Source: Thermogemmatispora carboxidivorans | GTDB lineage: Bacteria; Chloroflexota; Ktedonobacteria; Ktedonobacterales; Ktedonobacteraceae | NCBI RefSeq assembly: GCF_000702505.1 | Contig: NZ_JNIM01000001.1 | Span: 2,046,001-2,110,000 of the forward strand | Length of the DNA: 64,000 nucleotides | Direction: 5' to 3' | Shown here: in pieces, positions 7,503-16,664 of the stretch | Numbering within the stretch: the first letter of the stretch is position 1 | Layout of the letters: each line of letters opens with the position of its first letter | Program-made: the position numbers and the translations under genes | The notes under the pieces: generated by a model | Seen by the model: only the letters and a program-made list of their open reading frames with translations | What the model was told of the DNA's origin: nothing | Database searches by the model: none

Positions 7503-9521
7503 TTACCAGCGCTTCACCATATGTGCCACCTGCATGCCGCCGCCGGGCGTAATCTCGTAGCTAATGCGATCGGGATTGATGTCCTCGATCCTGGGCACCT
7601 CGTTAGCGGGAACGATTGTATCGTGAGGGTGAACGATCTGCCAGACGCGGGCGATCGTTCCCGGCTCGTAGGGGCGGTAGACGTAGCGGCGCGTACTGAT
7701 TTTAGCGCGGCGAGCCTGGCTCTCAGCCTTGCCGAAGAGTTCCTTCGCCTGTTCATCTTCCAGGTAGGGATCGACCACCTCGAAGAGGCGCGGCGTGCGG
7801 GCCACGCGCGGCTCACCAACATAGAGAAAGACCACCGGGCGCCCGTCGGCGCTGTGGATTGCTGTACGGATCACATCCTCGTTATGAGGATTGTTGGCTG
7901 TCAGCACAGCCAGAATGGAGCCGTGGAGGTGGTCCTCAATCGTGGTTACTGGCACGGGCAGGCGACCCATCAGGCGGTGACTGCGGTAGTTATAGAAAGC
8001 CACGCCCATGCCCAGTAAGGCGACCGAGCCGCCGAAGGCTGTAGCCAGGGGCTTGGCCACCAGGTTAATCGACCAGGCCAGAGTCACCAGGAAAGTGGTA
8101 ATGACCCCCAGATAGAAATCAATGGTATACCAGAGGCCGCGCCAGCCCTCGTACGAGCGCTCGGCGCTCTCCACGATCTCGCTGTGAGTGGGATGTCGTG
8201 GGGTCTGAAGCTCATGGTGGCCGTTAAGGGCCAGGCCACTCTCGGCATTGAGCGCCAGGTCCGTCTCTGCGGGAGCATGGCCGTTCTGGCTGCTGCTATG
8301 CAACTCTGCCAGGGCGGCAGCGCGATTCTGGGCCGCGTGTCGCTCGCGCCAACGGACAACGTCCAGGCCGAGGCAGGTCAGCGAGAAAGCTCCCAGCAGG
8401 CCAAAGGCGTACATATCGCCGAGCAAGTCCAGCTGACCGTGAACCAAGAGCAAGACCAGAATTGGAACGCCGGTAGCCAGGGCGATCGAATAGTGAGGTG
8501 TGCCGCGCAGGCGGTTCCGCTTCAGCACGAAGGAGGGCAAGAACTCCATGCGCGAGAGGGCCATAAAAACGTGGTAAGCGCCGATAATCGCAGTGTTACT
8601 CGCGAAGACCAGCAAAGCGCTAGCGCTAATTGCCACCTCACTCTGGAGCCAGATATTGCCCCAGTGGCCGGCCAGCAGCGAGACAAGCTGGCTATTCTTG
8701 AGGGGGTCAGCCGCCTCCTGGGATTGCAGGAGCGTAGAGAAAGTCGTGAGCAGGGGGCTGGTGAGACCGATCGTAACGACGACCAGCAGCAGAGCCAGGC
8801 CGGCGACCCTTTTGCGCGGTGTCTTCATGACCGGCGACAGCTGAGAGATACTCTCTAGTCCCGAGAAGGCCAGGAAGGCCCCTCCGAAGCCGACCAATAG
8901 CTTGACCGGGGTCACGGCATTGCCGGCGAACATGCTTTCGAAGAGCTGGAGGGCCTCAGCGGGCGAGAGATGGCTAAAGACTGTGAAGAGAATGGCCAGA
9001 TCGCTGACGAAGGCGATCAAGGCGCCGATCAAGCTCACCGTAGCGCTCTCTGTGATGCCGATCCAGTTAAGAAAGCCCAACAGGGCCAGCACAGCGATCG
9101 TAATCCAGAGAGCATTAGGCCCCAGGGCTGGGAAGACGACGCTGAAATAAAAGATGCCCGAGAGGCAGCTCAAAGCCGCCGTCAAGAAGTAGTCCACCAG
9201 AATGAACATACCGCCCAGGGCGCCGAACCAGGGATTCAGAGCGTGGGCTGCCACACTGACAACGCCGCCGCCTTGGGGGAAGCGTGCCGAGACCTCAGCG
9301 TACTTGAGCGTGAGCAGTACGAAGACAACCATCGTGAGGAGGACAAAGAACCCGGCCAGTTTCCCCACGGTAACATAGAGGATGCCGGGTGTATAGTACA
9401 CTGAGGTGCCGATGTCGGCAAAGACGACTGCCCAGCAAAGCAGAGGGCCAAGGCGGCCCCGCCCTGGCTGATGCTCCTGCGACTGGTCTGTTGTTGTTGC
9501 CTGTGTCACCGATTCCTGCAT
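7503..9521 (-). CDS. APC-superfamily permease with USP-like cytoplasmic domain (KimA-like layout)
   Basis: A 672-aa protein: a hydrophobic core of about 12 TM segments (residues about 30-420, starting GPLLCWAVVFADIGTSVYY) in the APC fold, a polar linker (about 400-460) rich in Ala/His/Ser, two more hydrophobic segments, and a C-terminal cytoplasmic domain (HGSILAVLTANN..., GRPVVFLYVGE) with the alternating beta-alpha look of universal stress proteins. This architecture matches KimA-type high-affinity potassium importers and some amino-acid permeases; the cargo is not certain. The ATG at 9519-9521 (AAGGA 7 bp upstream) is chosen over 9686, which lacks a ribosome site and adds a non-conserved tail. 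Confidence 0.8.
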   Translation of the reverse strand: MQESVTQATTTDQSQEHQPGRGRLGPLLCWAVVFADIGTSVYYTPGILYVTVGKLAGFFVLLTMVVFVLLTLKYAEVSARFPQGGGVVSVAAHALNPWFGALGGMFILVDYFLTAALSCLSGIFYFSVVFPALGPNALWITIAVLALLGFLNWIGITESATVSLIGALIAFVSDLAILFTVFSHLSPAEALQLFESMFAGNAVTPVKLLVGFGGAFLAFSGLESISQLSPVMKTPRKRVAGLALLLVVVTIGLTSPLLTTFSTLLQSQEAADPLKNSQLVSLLAGHWGNIWLQSEVAISASALLVFASNTAIIGAYHVFMALSRMEFLPSFVLKRNRLRGTPHYSIALATGVPILVLLLVHGQLDLLGDMYAFGLLGAFSLTCLGLDVVRWRERHAAQNRAAALAELHSSSQNGHAPAETDLALNAESGLALNGHHELQTPRHPTHSEIVESAERSYEGWRGLWYTIDFYLGVITTFLVTLAWSINLVAKPLATAFGGSVALLGMGVAFYNYRSHRLMGRLPVPVTTIEDHLHGSILAVLTANNPHNEDVIRTAIHSADGRPVVFLYVGEPRVARTPRLFEVVDPYLEDEQAKELFGKAESQARRAKISTRRYVYRPYEPGTIARVWQIVHPHDTIVPANEVPRIEDINPDRISYEITPGGGMQVAHMVKRW

Positions 9522-10016
9522 TGTAGAGTCCTTAGCTGAGCTCAGAGGATCTTGGAGTATGCCATCCCCTTTTTGGGTTAACCCGATAGGGGCAGGTGCC
9601 TGAGCCTCCGCGTCGGTGGTTCCGGCTATAACTGTAACATGCAATCTTAACCCGGGGCAAGGGGAAAACGTCTCAGTCGGGGCCATTGGCTAAAGCGCAG
9701 CCATTGTTACTTCGCTGCCGCTCAACCGTTCTAAGCCAAAGAAATGTTTCTCGGGTAATCACGTTGTTTCACTGGTCGGACAGACCTGGTGATAGGCGCA
9801 TGCAGGCCTGGTGGTGTGGTGGGAGGGGGGCCGAGGGCAGCGCCTGGGCGAGGCAAGAGGGCGGCGGTTGTCTCAAGCTGGGGAGTGGAGGAGAGCGGGT
9901 CAGGCGCACGTATATGGTCCGTCTCTATCTTGTCTGTCTCCAGAATTCGCGGGCAGCGGTTGGTCGTGGCTGATCGGATCGTCAGGTCTGCAACTGGAGA
10001 GGAGAAACTGAATACT
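9522..10016. other. Divergent intergenic region with a long structured leader
   Basis: 495 bp between the APC permease (complement) and the coiled-coil gene (plus). On the permease side the leader is rich in short inverted repeats: GGGTTAACCC (9575-9584), a perfect 10-bp palindrome beside an AAAAAGGGG run, and CTGAGCTCAG (9536-9545) just ahead of the ribosome site. It could hold a cis-regulatory RNA, but no known riboswitch consensus was matched with confidence. Confidence 0.4.
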
Positions 10017-10706
10017 ATGGCAGTAAGTGGCGATACCTTTGATCGTCTTCTAGAAGCAATCTATACCCAACAGCGTCTATTAGAAGAGCTTGAAAGAGAG
10101 AATCGCGAGCTGCGCCAGCAGCTGCAGGATCTGCGTGAGGGGCGAGGAATTTTTGTGGAGATTCTGGGGGTGCGCTATCCCCTGGCTGTTGTGGGGGCGG
10201 TAGAGCGGCAGGTCACCGCGCCTACGCCGGCGGTTGCTGCGCAGCCTGAATACAGCGCCACACCGTCCTACCAGCAGGAACCAGAGTGGCAGGAAGAGCA
10301 GCCTGGGGGACAGGGGCAGCGAGGAATAACGCCGACGGAAGAGCGTCCCGGGGAGATCACGCAAATTAGAGCCTCCATCGGTCCCTTGGAGGCTCAGCAG
10401 ATGGCCCAATCCTTGCCCCTGACCCAGGCCGCGCCCCTAGAGGGGCCGCGACTCTCCCCTTCCTATCTTGAAGAAATGCTGCTTGATGAGTTCGCTGCCG
10501 CGGCCACGGGACCGTTGGGGACAGCGGCCCGCGGGGATACTGGGCCTGGGTCGACCGGACCCGCGAGCGCAGGGCATCCACGCGAGCAAAGGCCGGCGCC
10601 GGCTTCGGCTGAGGGCGGACCGGCAGGTCCTACGCCCACGACCCTTGACGAAGAAAGCAAAGCGGCCCTCAGACGTGAACTGATGGGCAGCTTCCTGCTG
10701 GACTAA
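10017..10706 (+). CDS. Coiled-coil protein with disordered tail, unknown function
   Basis: A 229-aa acidic protein. Residues 5-45 are a clear coiled coil (QQRLLEELERENRELRQQLQDL), then a short hydrophobic patch (FVEILGVRYPLAVVGAVE), then about 150 residues of Gln/Pro/Ala/Gly-rich disorder, ending with a conserved-looking helix (EESKAALRRELMGSFLLD). The ATG at 10017 follows GGAGAGGAGAAA; the frame is open further upstream but without support. No signal peptide. A scaffold or adaptor role would fit; nothing identifies the partner. Confidence 0.65.
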   Translation: MAVSGDTFDRLLEAIYTQQRLLEELERENRELRQQLQDLREGRGIFVEILGVRYPLAVVGAVERQVTAPTPAVAAQPEYSATPSYQQEPEWQEEQPGGQGQRGITPTEERPGEITQIRASIGPLEAQQMAQSLPLTQAAPLEGPRLSPSYLEEMLLDEFAAAATGPLGTAARGDTGPGSTGPASAGHPREQRPAPASAEGGPAGPTPTTLDEESKAALRRELMGSFLLD

Positions 10707-10768
10707 GCACCAGCAGTGAGCCAGAAACCGCTGCTTTTCGCTGCTCTTGTGGAACACCAATGCTGGCT

Positions 10769-10800
10769 GTCCCTGGAAGGTAAAACCTCCTTCCAGGGAC
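10769..10800. terminator. Perfect 12-bp hairpin between convergent genes
   Basis: GTCCCTGGAAGG (10769-10780) pairs without mismatch with CCTTCCAGGGAC (10789-10800), loop TAAAACCT. Then comes a second small palindrome, GACCACTTTTGGTC (10801-10814), whose TTTT may serve as tract. It closes the coiled-coil gene and possibly the convergent zinc-ribbon gene. Confidence 0.6.
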
Positions 10801-10954
10801 GACCACTTTTGGTCAGTGACCGGGCTAGCCCGTGAGATCTCTTCCCCGTTTCCGTGCCGTGCTTGCGTCCCTTTGAGCCGTGCGGGACTCTAAAGGAAGC
10901 ATGAGCACATGGCCTGTTCTGCCAGCGGCAGCCTGTCTGAGCAGTCGATGCAGG

Positions 10955-12058
10955 CTAGGATGGCAGGCGAATCGTCGCGCTTGTGCTCTCCATGCCGCTA
11001 CCGGACTGGCCCATAATCAGGGTAAATTGCTGATCCTTCTGAGGAACACTGAAAGTGACCGTACCGCCCTGGTTGTTGGCCCCTTGGGAGAAGGCCACGG
11101 GCAGCGTGCTATAGCTTGGGGTGATCCTGGCGCCGTTCTCTGTCTGGAGACGAATATAATCATACGGGGAGCCGGGAATCGCGGTCTGAGCCAGGGTATT
11201 ATCGACTGTCAGCGTCAGAGTCAAGAAGATCTTCCCCCGTGGAGCCTGCTGGCCCTCAGTGCTCCAGGCCAGCGTGGCCCCGGTCACAGTCCAATTCAGT
11301 CCGAAGTACTGCAGTGACGTATTCAGCTTCACGCTACGGGGAGCGTAGCGTGAGAGATCCGGCTTACTGGTCAGAGGAATATCCATCTGGGCCTCGTTAT
11401 CCGTACCCAGGCGTAGCGTGAGCTTACTGAGGGGGATATCCTGCGGTGCTGCGAAGTCCAGCAGATTGTTGCGGTTCGCCTGGGGAGCGAGCGAGCCATT
11501 AGCGGTCACCAGCAGAGGGGCCTGCTCGCCTTTGCCGGGCACGAGCAGATGGGCACACTGATAAAGATTGTACACAATTGGGCTGGCCGTGAGATTCTCC
11601 TCATGCAAGAAGACGCGCACCATTCCATCCTCAGTAGCATGTGGATCGTCGGCAAAGGTCTGCGCCTGCTGAACGCGCTGGATGGTCATGCGCGCGCTTG
11701 CGTAAGTCACTGTAGTATCGAGCCGCAACGTCGTCACTGGTTCCTGGGCCTCGCTGCGGAACCCAGGGACAGGGACCCCAGCCAGGCCGGCTGTGACGTA
11801 ACCGAGGGCGATGAGGAGGACAAGGGCGAGCAGCACAGGGAGCAGCCAGCGTTGCTGGCGGGGCCGCCTGACGAGCGGGCGTGGGGCCACAGCAGGCGTT
11901 TCCGGTGTCTGCTGTCCAGGTCTGGACAGTGGCGGCTGGACGCTCTGATAAGAGAAAGCCTCTTCTGCGCTCAAGCCACAGTGAGGGCAGAAACGCTGAC
12001 TGGGTCTCGTTGGGGCGCCGCAGCGGGGGCAAAACGACAATGGCGAATCCTGCGCCAT
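10955..12058 (-). CDS. Zinc-ribbon membrane protein with extracytoplasmic beta domains
   Basis: A 367-aa protein: an N-terminal zinc ribbon (CPRCG at 10-14 and CPHCG about 12 residues later), a Pro/Arg linker, one TM helix at about residues 70-92 (WLLPVLLALVLLIALGYVTAG), then about 270 residues outside that look like two beta-sandwich repeats of the DUF4352 or telokin type (ARMTIQRVQQAQ, then LNTSLQYFGLNWTV). The ATG at 12056-12058 is chosen: AAGGAG lies 9 bp upstream and the zinc ribbon follows at once. Such zinc-ribbon plus TM proteins are common in Chloroflexota; the function is unknown. Confidence 0.72.
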   Translation of the reverse strand: MAQDSPLSFCPRCGAPTRPSQRFCPHCGLSAEEAFSYQSVQPPLSRPGQQTPETPAVAPRPLVRRPRQQRWLLPVLLALVLLIALGYVTAGLAGVPVPGFRSEAQEPVTTLRLDTTVTYASARMTIQRVQQAQTFADDPHATEDGMVRVFLHEENLTASPIVYNLYQCAHLLVPGKGEQAPLLVTANGSLAPQANRNNLLDFAAPQDIPLSKLTLRLGTDNEAQMDIPLTSKPDLSRYAPRSVKLNTSLQYFGLNWTVTGATLAWSTEGQQAPRGKIFLTLTLTVDNTLAQTAIPGSPYDYIRLQTENGARITPSYSTLPVAFSQGANNQGGTVTFSVPQKDQQFTLIMGQSGSGMESTSATIRLPS

Positions 12059-12289
12059 AACCAAAGACTCCTTGGGTCGGTACTCTCTCCAGGCTTGGCG
12101 TAGTGAAAAAGGCGCTGAGGGCTTCTTCCCCTGGCCTTTTGCTACCATTGTAGCATAACGCCTTGTAGGGCCAGTATGCATCGGTCCTGCCCCCAGAGTC
12201 CCAGACCACAGACTCAAGCGAAAGGGGCGAGCTGAGCGCCGGGCAGTCAGCGCCGGATAAAAGAGGGGGTCGCTACTGCGGAGAGAAGG

Positions 12290-12298
12290 TGATATAAT
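12290..12298 (+). promoter_or_regulatory. Extended -10 promoter of uvrB
   Basis: TGA-TATAAT (12290-12298), a perfect extended -10, 109 bp ahead of the chosen uvrB start; the -35 is weak, as is usual for this promoter class. It lies in a 348-bp divergent gap (12059-12406) that holds nothing else recognisable. No LexA-like box was seen around it. Confidence 0.6.
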
Positions 12299-12406
12299 GG
12301 TGAAGACTTTTGGAGACTTGGCCATAAGCCCAAGCCAGGGAAAACGAAGAGCCAAGAGAGAAGAAGCGGCAGGCGAGCGCCAAGAGACGTGAAGGGGTCA
12401 AGACCT

Positions 12407-14407
12407 GTGTCGGAATTCAGAGTAGAAGCGCCATTCACACCAACCGGTGATCAACCGCAGGCCATAGCAGCTCTCGTCGAGGGTCTCAAAAAAGGCTGCC
12501 ACATGCAGACCCTGCTTGGAGTCACGGGCAGTGGCAAAACCTATACGATTGCCAAGGTCATCGAGCAGGTGCAGCGACCAACATTAGTGCTGGCCCCCAA
12601 TAAGACCCTGGCGGCACAGCTCTATAGTGAGTTCAAGGAATTTTTCCCGAATAACGCAGTAGAGTACTTTGTCTCTTACTATGATTACTATCAGCCAGAA
12701 GCCTATATTCCACGCACCGATACCTATGTTGAGAAAGAGAGCCTCCTCAATGAAGAGATAGAGAAGCTGCGTCTGTCAGCGACCAGGAGCCTTTTTGAGC
12801 GGCGCGACGTCCTGATTGTGGCCTCGGTCTCCTGCATCTACGGTCTGGGCAGCCCGGAAGAGTACGGTGAGGTAGTGCTCACGCTACGTGTTGGAGAAGA
12901 GCGGCGGCGTGATAAGATCCTGCGCCACCTCACCGAGATTCAGTATGAGCGCAACGACACCAACTTTACGCGGGGGCGCTTCCGTGTCCGTGGCGACGTG
13001 CTAGAGATCTTTCCGGCCTATGAGGATGTGGCGGTACGGGTTGAGTTCTTTGGCGATGAGATTGAGCGCATGACGGAGATCGATCCGCTGACTGGGGAAG
13101 TGCTGGGGAGGCGGCAGCGTCTCGACATTTATCCGGCCAAGCACTGGGTTACGACGCGCGAGCGCCTCAACCGGGCCATTGAGTCGATTCAGGCCGAGCT
13201 GCAGGAGCGCCTGGCTGAACTGGAGGCCCAGGGGAAGCTGCTGGAGGCGGCCCGTCTGAAGCAGCGGACGAACTTCGACATCGAGATGCTGCGCGAGACC
13301 GGCATCTGCTCGGGCATCGAAAACTACTCGCGGCACCTCTCGGGGCGCGCCCCAGGTGAGCCGCCCTGGACGCTGCTTGATTACATGCCCGATGACTTCC
13401 TGCTGGTGGTCGATGAATCGCATATTGCCTTGCCCCAGGTGCGTGGCATGTACGAGGGCGATCGCTCGCGCAAGCAGGTGCTGGTTGACTATGGCTTCCG
13501 CCTGCCCTCGGCGCTTGATAATCGCCCGCTGACCTTCGCCGAGTTTGAGCGCCAGATCAAGCAGGCGATTTTTGTCTCAGCCACGCCTGGTCGCTATGAG
13601 TACGAGCACAGCGAGGCGATTGTCGAGCAGATCATTCGCCCGACGGGGCTGGTTGATCCTGAGATCTTTGTGCGCCCGACGCAGGGCCAGATCGATGATC
13701 TGGTAGCCGAGATTCGCCGGCGGGTCGAAAAGGGGCAGCGTGCTCTGGTTACCACCCTGACCAAGAAGATGGCCGAGGATCTGGCCGACTACCTGCAGGA
13801 GCTGAATATCAAAGTCCATTATCTGCACTCCGAGATCGACACCATCGAGCGAGTCGACATTTTGCGCGATCTGCGCCTGGGGGTCTATGATGTGGTGGTG
13901 GGCATCAACCTCTTACGCGAGGGCCTGGATCTACCAGAAGTCTCGCTGGTGGCGATCCTGGACGCGGATAAGGAGGGCTTCCTGCGCTCGGAAGGCTCGC
14001 TTATTCAGATGATCGGACGGGCTGCGCGCCACGTCGAGGGCACCGTCATCATGTACGCAGATACGATCACTGGCTCCATGCGGCGGGCCATTGATGAGAC
14101 CAACCGCCGGCGTCGCTTGCAGATGGCTTATAACGAGCAACATAGGATAACCCCGAGAGGCATTAAGAAAGGGGTTAAGGCGCTGTCTGAGCGCATCAAG
14201 GCAATGAGCGGTGTGGAAGCGGATGGGGGTCGGCAGGAGCAGGGAGCCTCTGTAGCGCTGGCTGCTGGTATCCCCAAGGAGGAGGCCCTGCGCCTGATAA
14301 AGAATCTGGAGGCTCAGATGCGTGCCGCGGCCAAGCAGCTGGAATTTGAAAAAGCCGCTGAGCTACGTGATCAGATCATCGAGATTCGGCGCGCGATGAT
14401 TGAGTAA
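12407..14407 (+). CDS. uvrB: UvrABC system protein B (excinuclease helicase subunit)
   Basis: A 666-aa UvrB, the damage-verifying helicase subunit of nucleotide excision repair that takes over damaged DNA from UvrA and recruits UvrC. Seen: PTGDQPQAI, Walker A GVTGSGKT (38-45), the beta-hairpin region [12 protein letters not shown] used to clamp DNA, DESH (motif II), the helicase motifs ending in QMIGRAARH, and a C-terminal UVR domain (residues about 625-660) that binds UvrC. Start: the GTG at 12407 (AAGGGG 9 bp upstream, giving MSEFRVEAP as in the family) is preferred to the GTG at 12389. Full length. Confidence 0.97.
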   Translation: MSEFRVEAPFTPTGDQPQAIAALVEGLKKGCHMQTLLGVTGSGKTYTIAKVIEQVQRPTLVLAPNKTLAAQLYSEFKEFFPNNAVEYFVSYYDYYQPEAYIPRTDTYVEKESLLNEEIEKLRLSATRSLFERRDVLIVASVSCIYGLGSPEEYGEVVLTLRVGEERRRDKILRHLTEIQYERNDTNFTRGRFRVRGDVLEIFPAYEDVAVRVEFFGDEIERMTEIDPLTGEVLGRRQRLDIYPAKHWVTTRERLNRAIESIQAELQERLAELEAQGKLLEAARLKQRTNFDIEMLRETGICSGIENYSRHLSGRAPGEPPWTLLDYMPDDFLLVVDESHIALPQVRGMYEGDRSRKQVLVDYGFRLPSALDNRPLTFAEFERQIKQAIFVSATPGRYEYEHSEAIVEQIIRPTGLVDPEIFVRPTQGQIDDLVAEIRRRVEKGQRALVTTLTKKMAEDLADYLQELNIKVHYLHSEIDTIERVDILRDLRLGVYDVVVGINLLREGLDLPEVSLVAILDADKEGFLRSEGSLIQMIGRAARHVEGTVIMYADTITGSMRRAIDETNRRRRLQMAYNEQHRITPRGIKKGVKALSERIKAMSGVEADGGRQEQGASVALAAGIPKEEALRLIKNLEAQMRAAAKQLEFEKAAELRDQIIEIRRAMIE

Positions 14408-14495
14408 GCCAGCCGCCTGTCAGGCTTTTATTGGGATCAACGGATTGGCAAAGGGAGAAAGGGAGCGAGGTCTATGCTGCGCTCCTCTCTTTGCC
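14405..14495 (+). terminator. Possible uvrB terminator region
   Basis: A small hairpin, AAGCC/GGCTT, with TTTTATT directly behind uvrB (14406-14431), followed by a longer imperfect stem: GGCAAAG (14447-14453) with CTTTGCC (14489-14495), and GAGCG/CGCTC inside. Neither is a textbook terminator alone. Confidence 0.35.
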
Positions 14496-15676
14496 GGGTC
14501 CCAACGTCTGGCCCGCAAAGAGCGAGTTATTTGCATGTATGCCTGCTTGAAAGCCAGGCTTGCCGGAGTCCGGCACCACTACCTACCCGACCAGGAAGGA
14601 AAGGATTGGCAACACTAGTAGCTATGGCCCAGCAGAGTCCACATTGTCGGCAACAGACCCAGCGTGGTCAGCACACAGCGACCCAGGAATCCGGGCAGTC
14701 TGAGCAATCTGAACAATCCGAGCAGTCGGAAGAACGTCTCTTCCACTTCGATTGGTGGTGTGGTCCTCATCTGTCTCCTTATTGGTGGTGGCAGAAAGAG
14801 GCAGGCAGAGCAGTAGCAAGTGACCACCACGTCTCAGAAGATGATCATATGGCGTGCTGGCAGGAGGCAGCACGTTTCTTTGTGGTGACAAGCGTGGTGG
14901 ATGGCACAGATATACCGCAGCAGCAGCAGCAGCACATCCTCAGCAGCAGCGGTGCCATTACTCGCCACGTGCTCCCTCAGCCGCTGAGAGCGGCGCGACA
15001 GGAGGGAACCGACGACCTCACAATCAAGATACGGGCCTGGCCAGCTCAGAGAGTGCCCCAGTGGAGCCGGCACATCGTTGGCAAAGCCAGGTCTGCCTTA
15101 GCCTCTCCCGTGATCGTGATCGAGAGGCGCCAGAGCAGTCCGCCCTTAAGGAGAGGGCAGCTGGTGCCCAAGGCGCGGGTCTTTGAGCAGGCGCCGGATC
15201 TCAGGCTGCTCCATCGGGGTGGCTCGCAGCATAGCAAGCATGACCGGGAGAGGTTGCCCTCTAGAGAGATAGCTGCCTGGCAGATCGTCGGGCTTGGGCG
15301 TGAGCGAGGCACAAGCGCAAGGATCACTCGCGCCCACGGGAGCAAGGTGGCCCTTTTGCTGGCCGGGGCAAGGCAGATCTCTCGTCGCCAGGCTTGTTGA
15401 GCGCTGGGGAGCGGTGGCTCTGGGCTTCTGCGCCCCAGTTGAACGGTTGCCATGCAGCGCCGCCATTCCTCCCCACATTGCTGAGCTGATCTTTCCCCGC
15501 TTGCTTGCTCTGGGGCAATGTGTCTGCTCATGCCTCCTCAGCCGGAACCGGCTGAGGGGCTGTGCTGGCCAGTGATCGAGGGGCGCTTGCTTGTAGGTAG
15601 AGAGAAAATTAAGCTCAACCGTAGCGATACTGTAACGATCGAGTTCGATTGCTCGTTCAGATGAGGAGGCAGGCCA
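14496..15676. other. 1.2-kb stretch without a convincing gene
   Basis: The largest gene-poor stretch in the window. Several long open frames overlap here on both strands (for example 14474-15400 plus and 15046-15531 complement), but none has good codon structure, a domain or a fitting start. Local features: a four-fold imperfect repeat of about 9 bp (around 14697-14733, variants of CAATCTGAG), a (CAG)5 run at 14918-14932 followed by (CAG)3, and one small frame with a good ribosome site (14615-14770, listed separately). It may be a decayed gene region or hold an unrecognised RNA. Confidence 0.45.
14615..14770 (-). CDS. Possible small protein, 51 aa (tentative)
   Basis: An ATG on the complement at 14768-14770 has AAGGAG four bases upstream. 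The encoded peptide starts MRTTPPIEVEETFF, continues as an Arg/Leu-rich amphipathic stretch (RLLGLFRLLRLPGFLG) and ends WTLLGHSY. No known family. The good ribosome site and amphipathic helix are the only support; the RLL pattern comes from short DNA repeats, so this may be chance. Confidence 0.25.
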   Translation of the reverse strand: MRTTPPIEVEETFFRLLGLFRLLRLPGFLGRCVLTTLGLLPTMWTLLGHSY

Positions 15677-15742
15677 ATGAAACGGCTCCCCTTAGTAATC
15701 ATTTGGGAGCTGGATGCATTTCTGGTTCAACGCCGGCTCTGA
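15677..15742 (+). CDS. Possible 21-residue leader peptide upstream of speD (tentative)
   Basis: An ATG with a very strong ribosome site (GATGAGGAGG, 7 bp spacing) opens a 21-codon frame, MKRLPLVIIWELDAFLVQRRL, ending at TGA 15740-15742. It is followed by a GC-rich hairpin CGGCTCT/AGAGCCG (about 15734-15769) that overlaps its stop. That arrangement would suit translation-coupled control of the downstream gene, but a TATAAT lies between the two, so they may not share a transcript. Confidence 0.3.
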   Translation: MKRLPLVIIWELDAFLVQRRL

Positions 15743-15820
15743 GATCCCTCTCCTGGGAGAAGAGAGCCGACGGGCTGGGCGCGAACGCAGGCGCCTTGTG
15801 GTTCCGTTGACCTGCTACCG

Positions 15821-15826
15821 TATAAT
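15821..15826 (+). promoter_or_regulatory. Probable -10 element of speD
   Basis: TATAAT at 15821-15826, about 125 bp ahead of the speD start. The best -35 candidate, TTGTGG (15796-15801), has a rather long 19-bp spacer; TTGACC at 15807 is too close. Confidence 0.45.
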
Positions 15827-15950
15827 ATCACTTGTGCTCAAAACGGCACTTGAATTGATTGCAGCGAGTCGCTAACCTGGCAATCTGGGCCGAGTAAGGG
15901 TGAAGACTCGCAGATTTCATACTTTTGACGTCTACAGGAGGAGTAGCCCG

Positions 15951-16412
15951 ATGCTTGTGCATTTAATGCTGGAGTTGTACGGCTGCAAGCGGGAACTCTT
16001 GACCAGCGAGCCGCTGCTCAGGCGGGTGTTGGACGAATTCCCGGCGCGGGTGGGGATGGAGAAGGTGAGTCCGGTGCACCTCTATGACATCGAGACACCG
16101 AATCCGCTCGACTCCGGCATGTCCGGCTTTGTGATCATCGCCCAGAGCCATATTAGCCTGCATGCCTGGCCCGAGTACGGCGAGGTCGATATAGATATCT
16201 GCTCCTGCAAGGAGTTCAGTCAGGAAGACGCCATTGCTTATGCCAAAGAGATGTTCCAGACTGAGGACGTCGAAGCCCATTTTGTGGTCCGTGCCACCCG
16301 CTCGCTGCGTCCGGATACGCCCGATCCGGTGCGCTATGCCGAAGCGATGGCGGCCCGTCGTGCCAGGCAGGCTGCTCGGGACGAATCCAGGTTGACGACG
16401 GAGGTGTCCTAA
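15951..16412 (+). CDS. speD: S-adenosylmethionine decarboxylase family proenzyme (SpeD-like)
   Basis: A 153-aa pyruvoyl-dependent decarboxylase of the SpeD/SpeH class. In the family, self-cleavage before a Ser makes the pyruvoyl group, and AdoMet decarboxylation feeds aminopropyl groups to spermidine. The core reads AQSHISLHAWPEYGEVDIDICSC: Ser66 is the predicted pyruvoyl precursor, His71 and Cys86 match the processing His and proton-donor Cys (His68 and Cys83 in the Thermotoga enzyme). The residue before Ser66 is Gln65; most proteins of this short class have Glu, and the E. coli class has Lys. Start at 15951 has AGGAGGAG 8 bp upstream; a GTG at 15900 is an unlikely alternative. No speE is in the window, and SpeD homologs with ornithine or arginine decarboxylase activity are known, so the substrate is open. 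Confidence 0.85.
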   Translation: MLVHLMLELYGCKRELLTSEPLLRRVLDEFPARVGMEKVSPVHLYDIETPNPLDSGMSGFVIIAQSHISLHAWPEYGEVDIDICSCKEFSQEDAIAYAKEMFQTEDVEAHFVVRATRSLRPDTPDPVRYAEAMAARRARQAARDESRLTTEVS

Positions 16413-16485
16413 AGGCAAGGACCAGAGGCCGGGGAGTGCTGCCGCGGCCTTTCACTGCCAGTCTCGTCCGGGCATTCATCCCGGT

Positions 16486-16526
16486 TGAGGAGCTATCTGC
16501 GACGAGTGGATAGCTCCTCATTTTAT
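16486..16526 (+). terminator. Rho-independent terminator of speD
   Basis: Perfect 12-bp stem TGAGGAGCTATC (16486-16497) with GATAGCTCCTCA (16509-16520), 11-nt loop, followed by TTTTATAT. Confidence 0.9.
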
Positions 16527-16664
16527 ATGAGGAGTCTGGCTTGTCTCCAGGCCAGCCCGTCTGTTATCCTGAAAAAGTGCGTAGTTCCAATCGAGGCTAT
16601 CTCATCTTGTGAGTGGGAGCAAGCAGCAATGGGCATAACGAATCCGTCTGCTGGGGGAGAGCCG

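Noticed and set aside
9522..9686. c-di-AMP riboswitch ahead of the KimA-like permease
   Set aside because: Only scattered resemblance; the paired core and the conserved AGCTAAC block were not found in the proper order, so it is left as a finding to test rather than a feature.
14474..15400. 308-codon open frame on the plus strand downstream of uvrB
   Set aside because: No fitting start or ribosome site, unnatural composition (repeated Ser-Glu-Gln, Gln and His runs), overlapping equally long frames on the other strand, and no domain.
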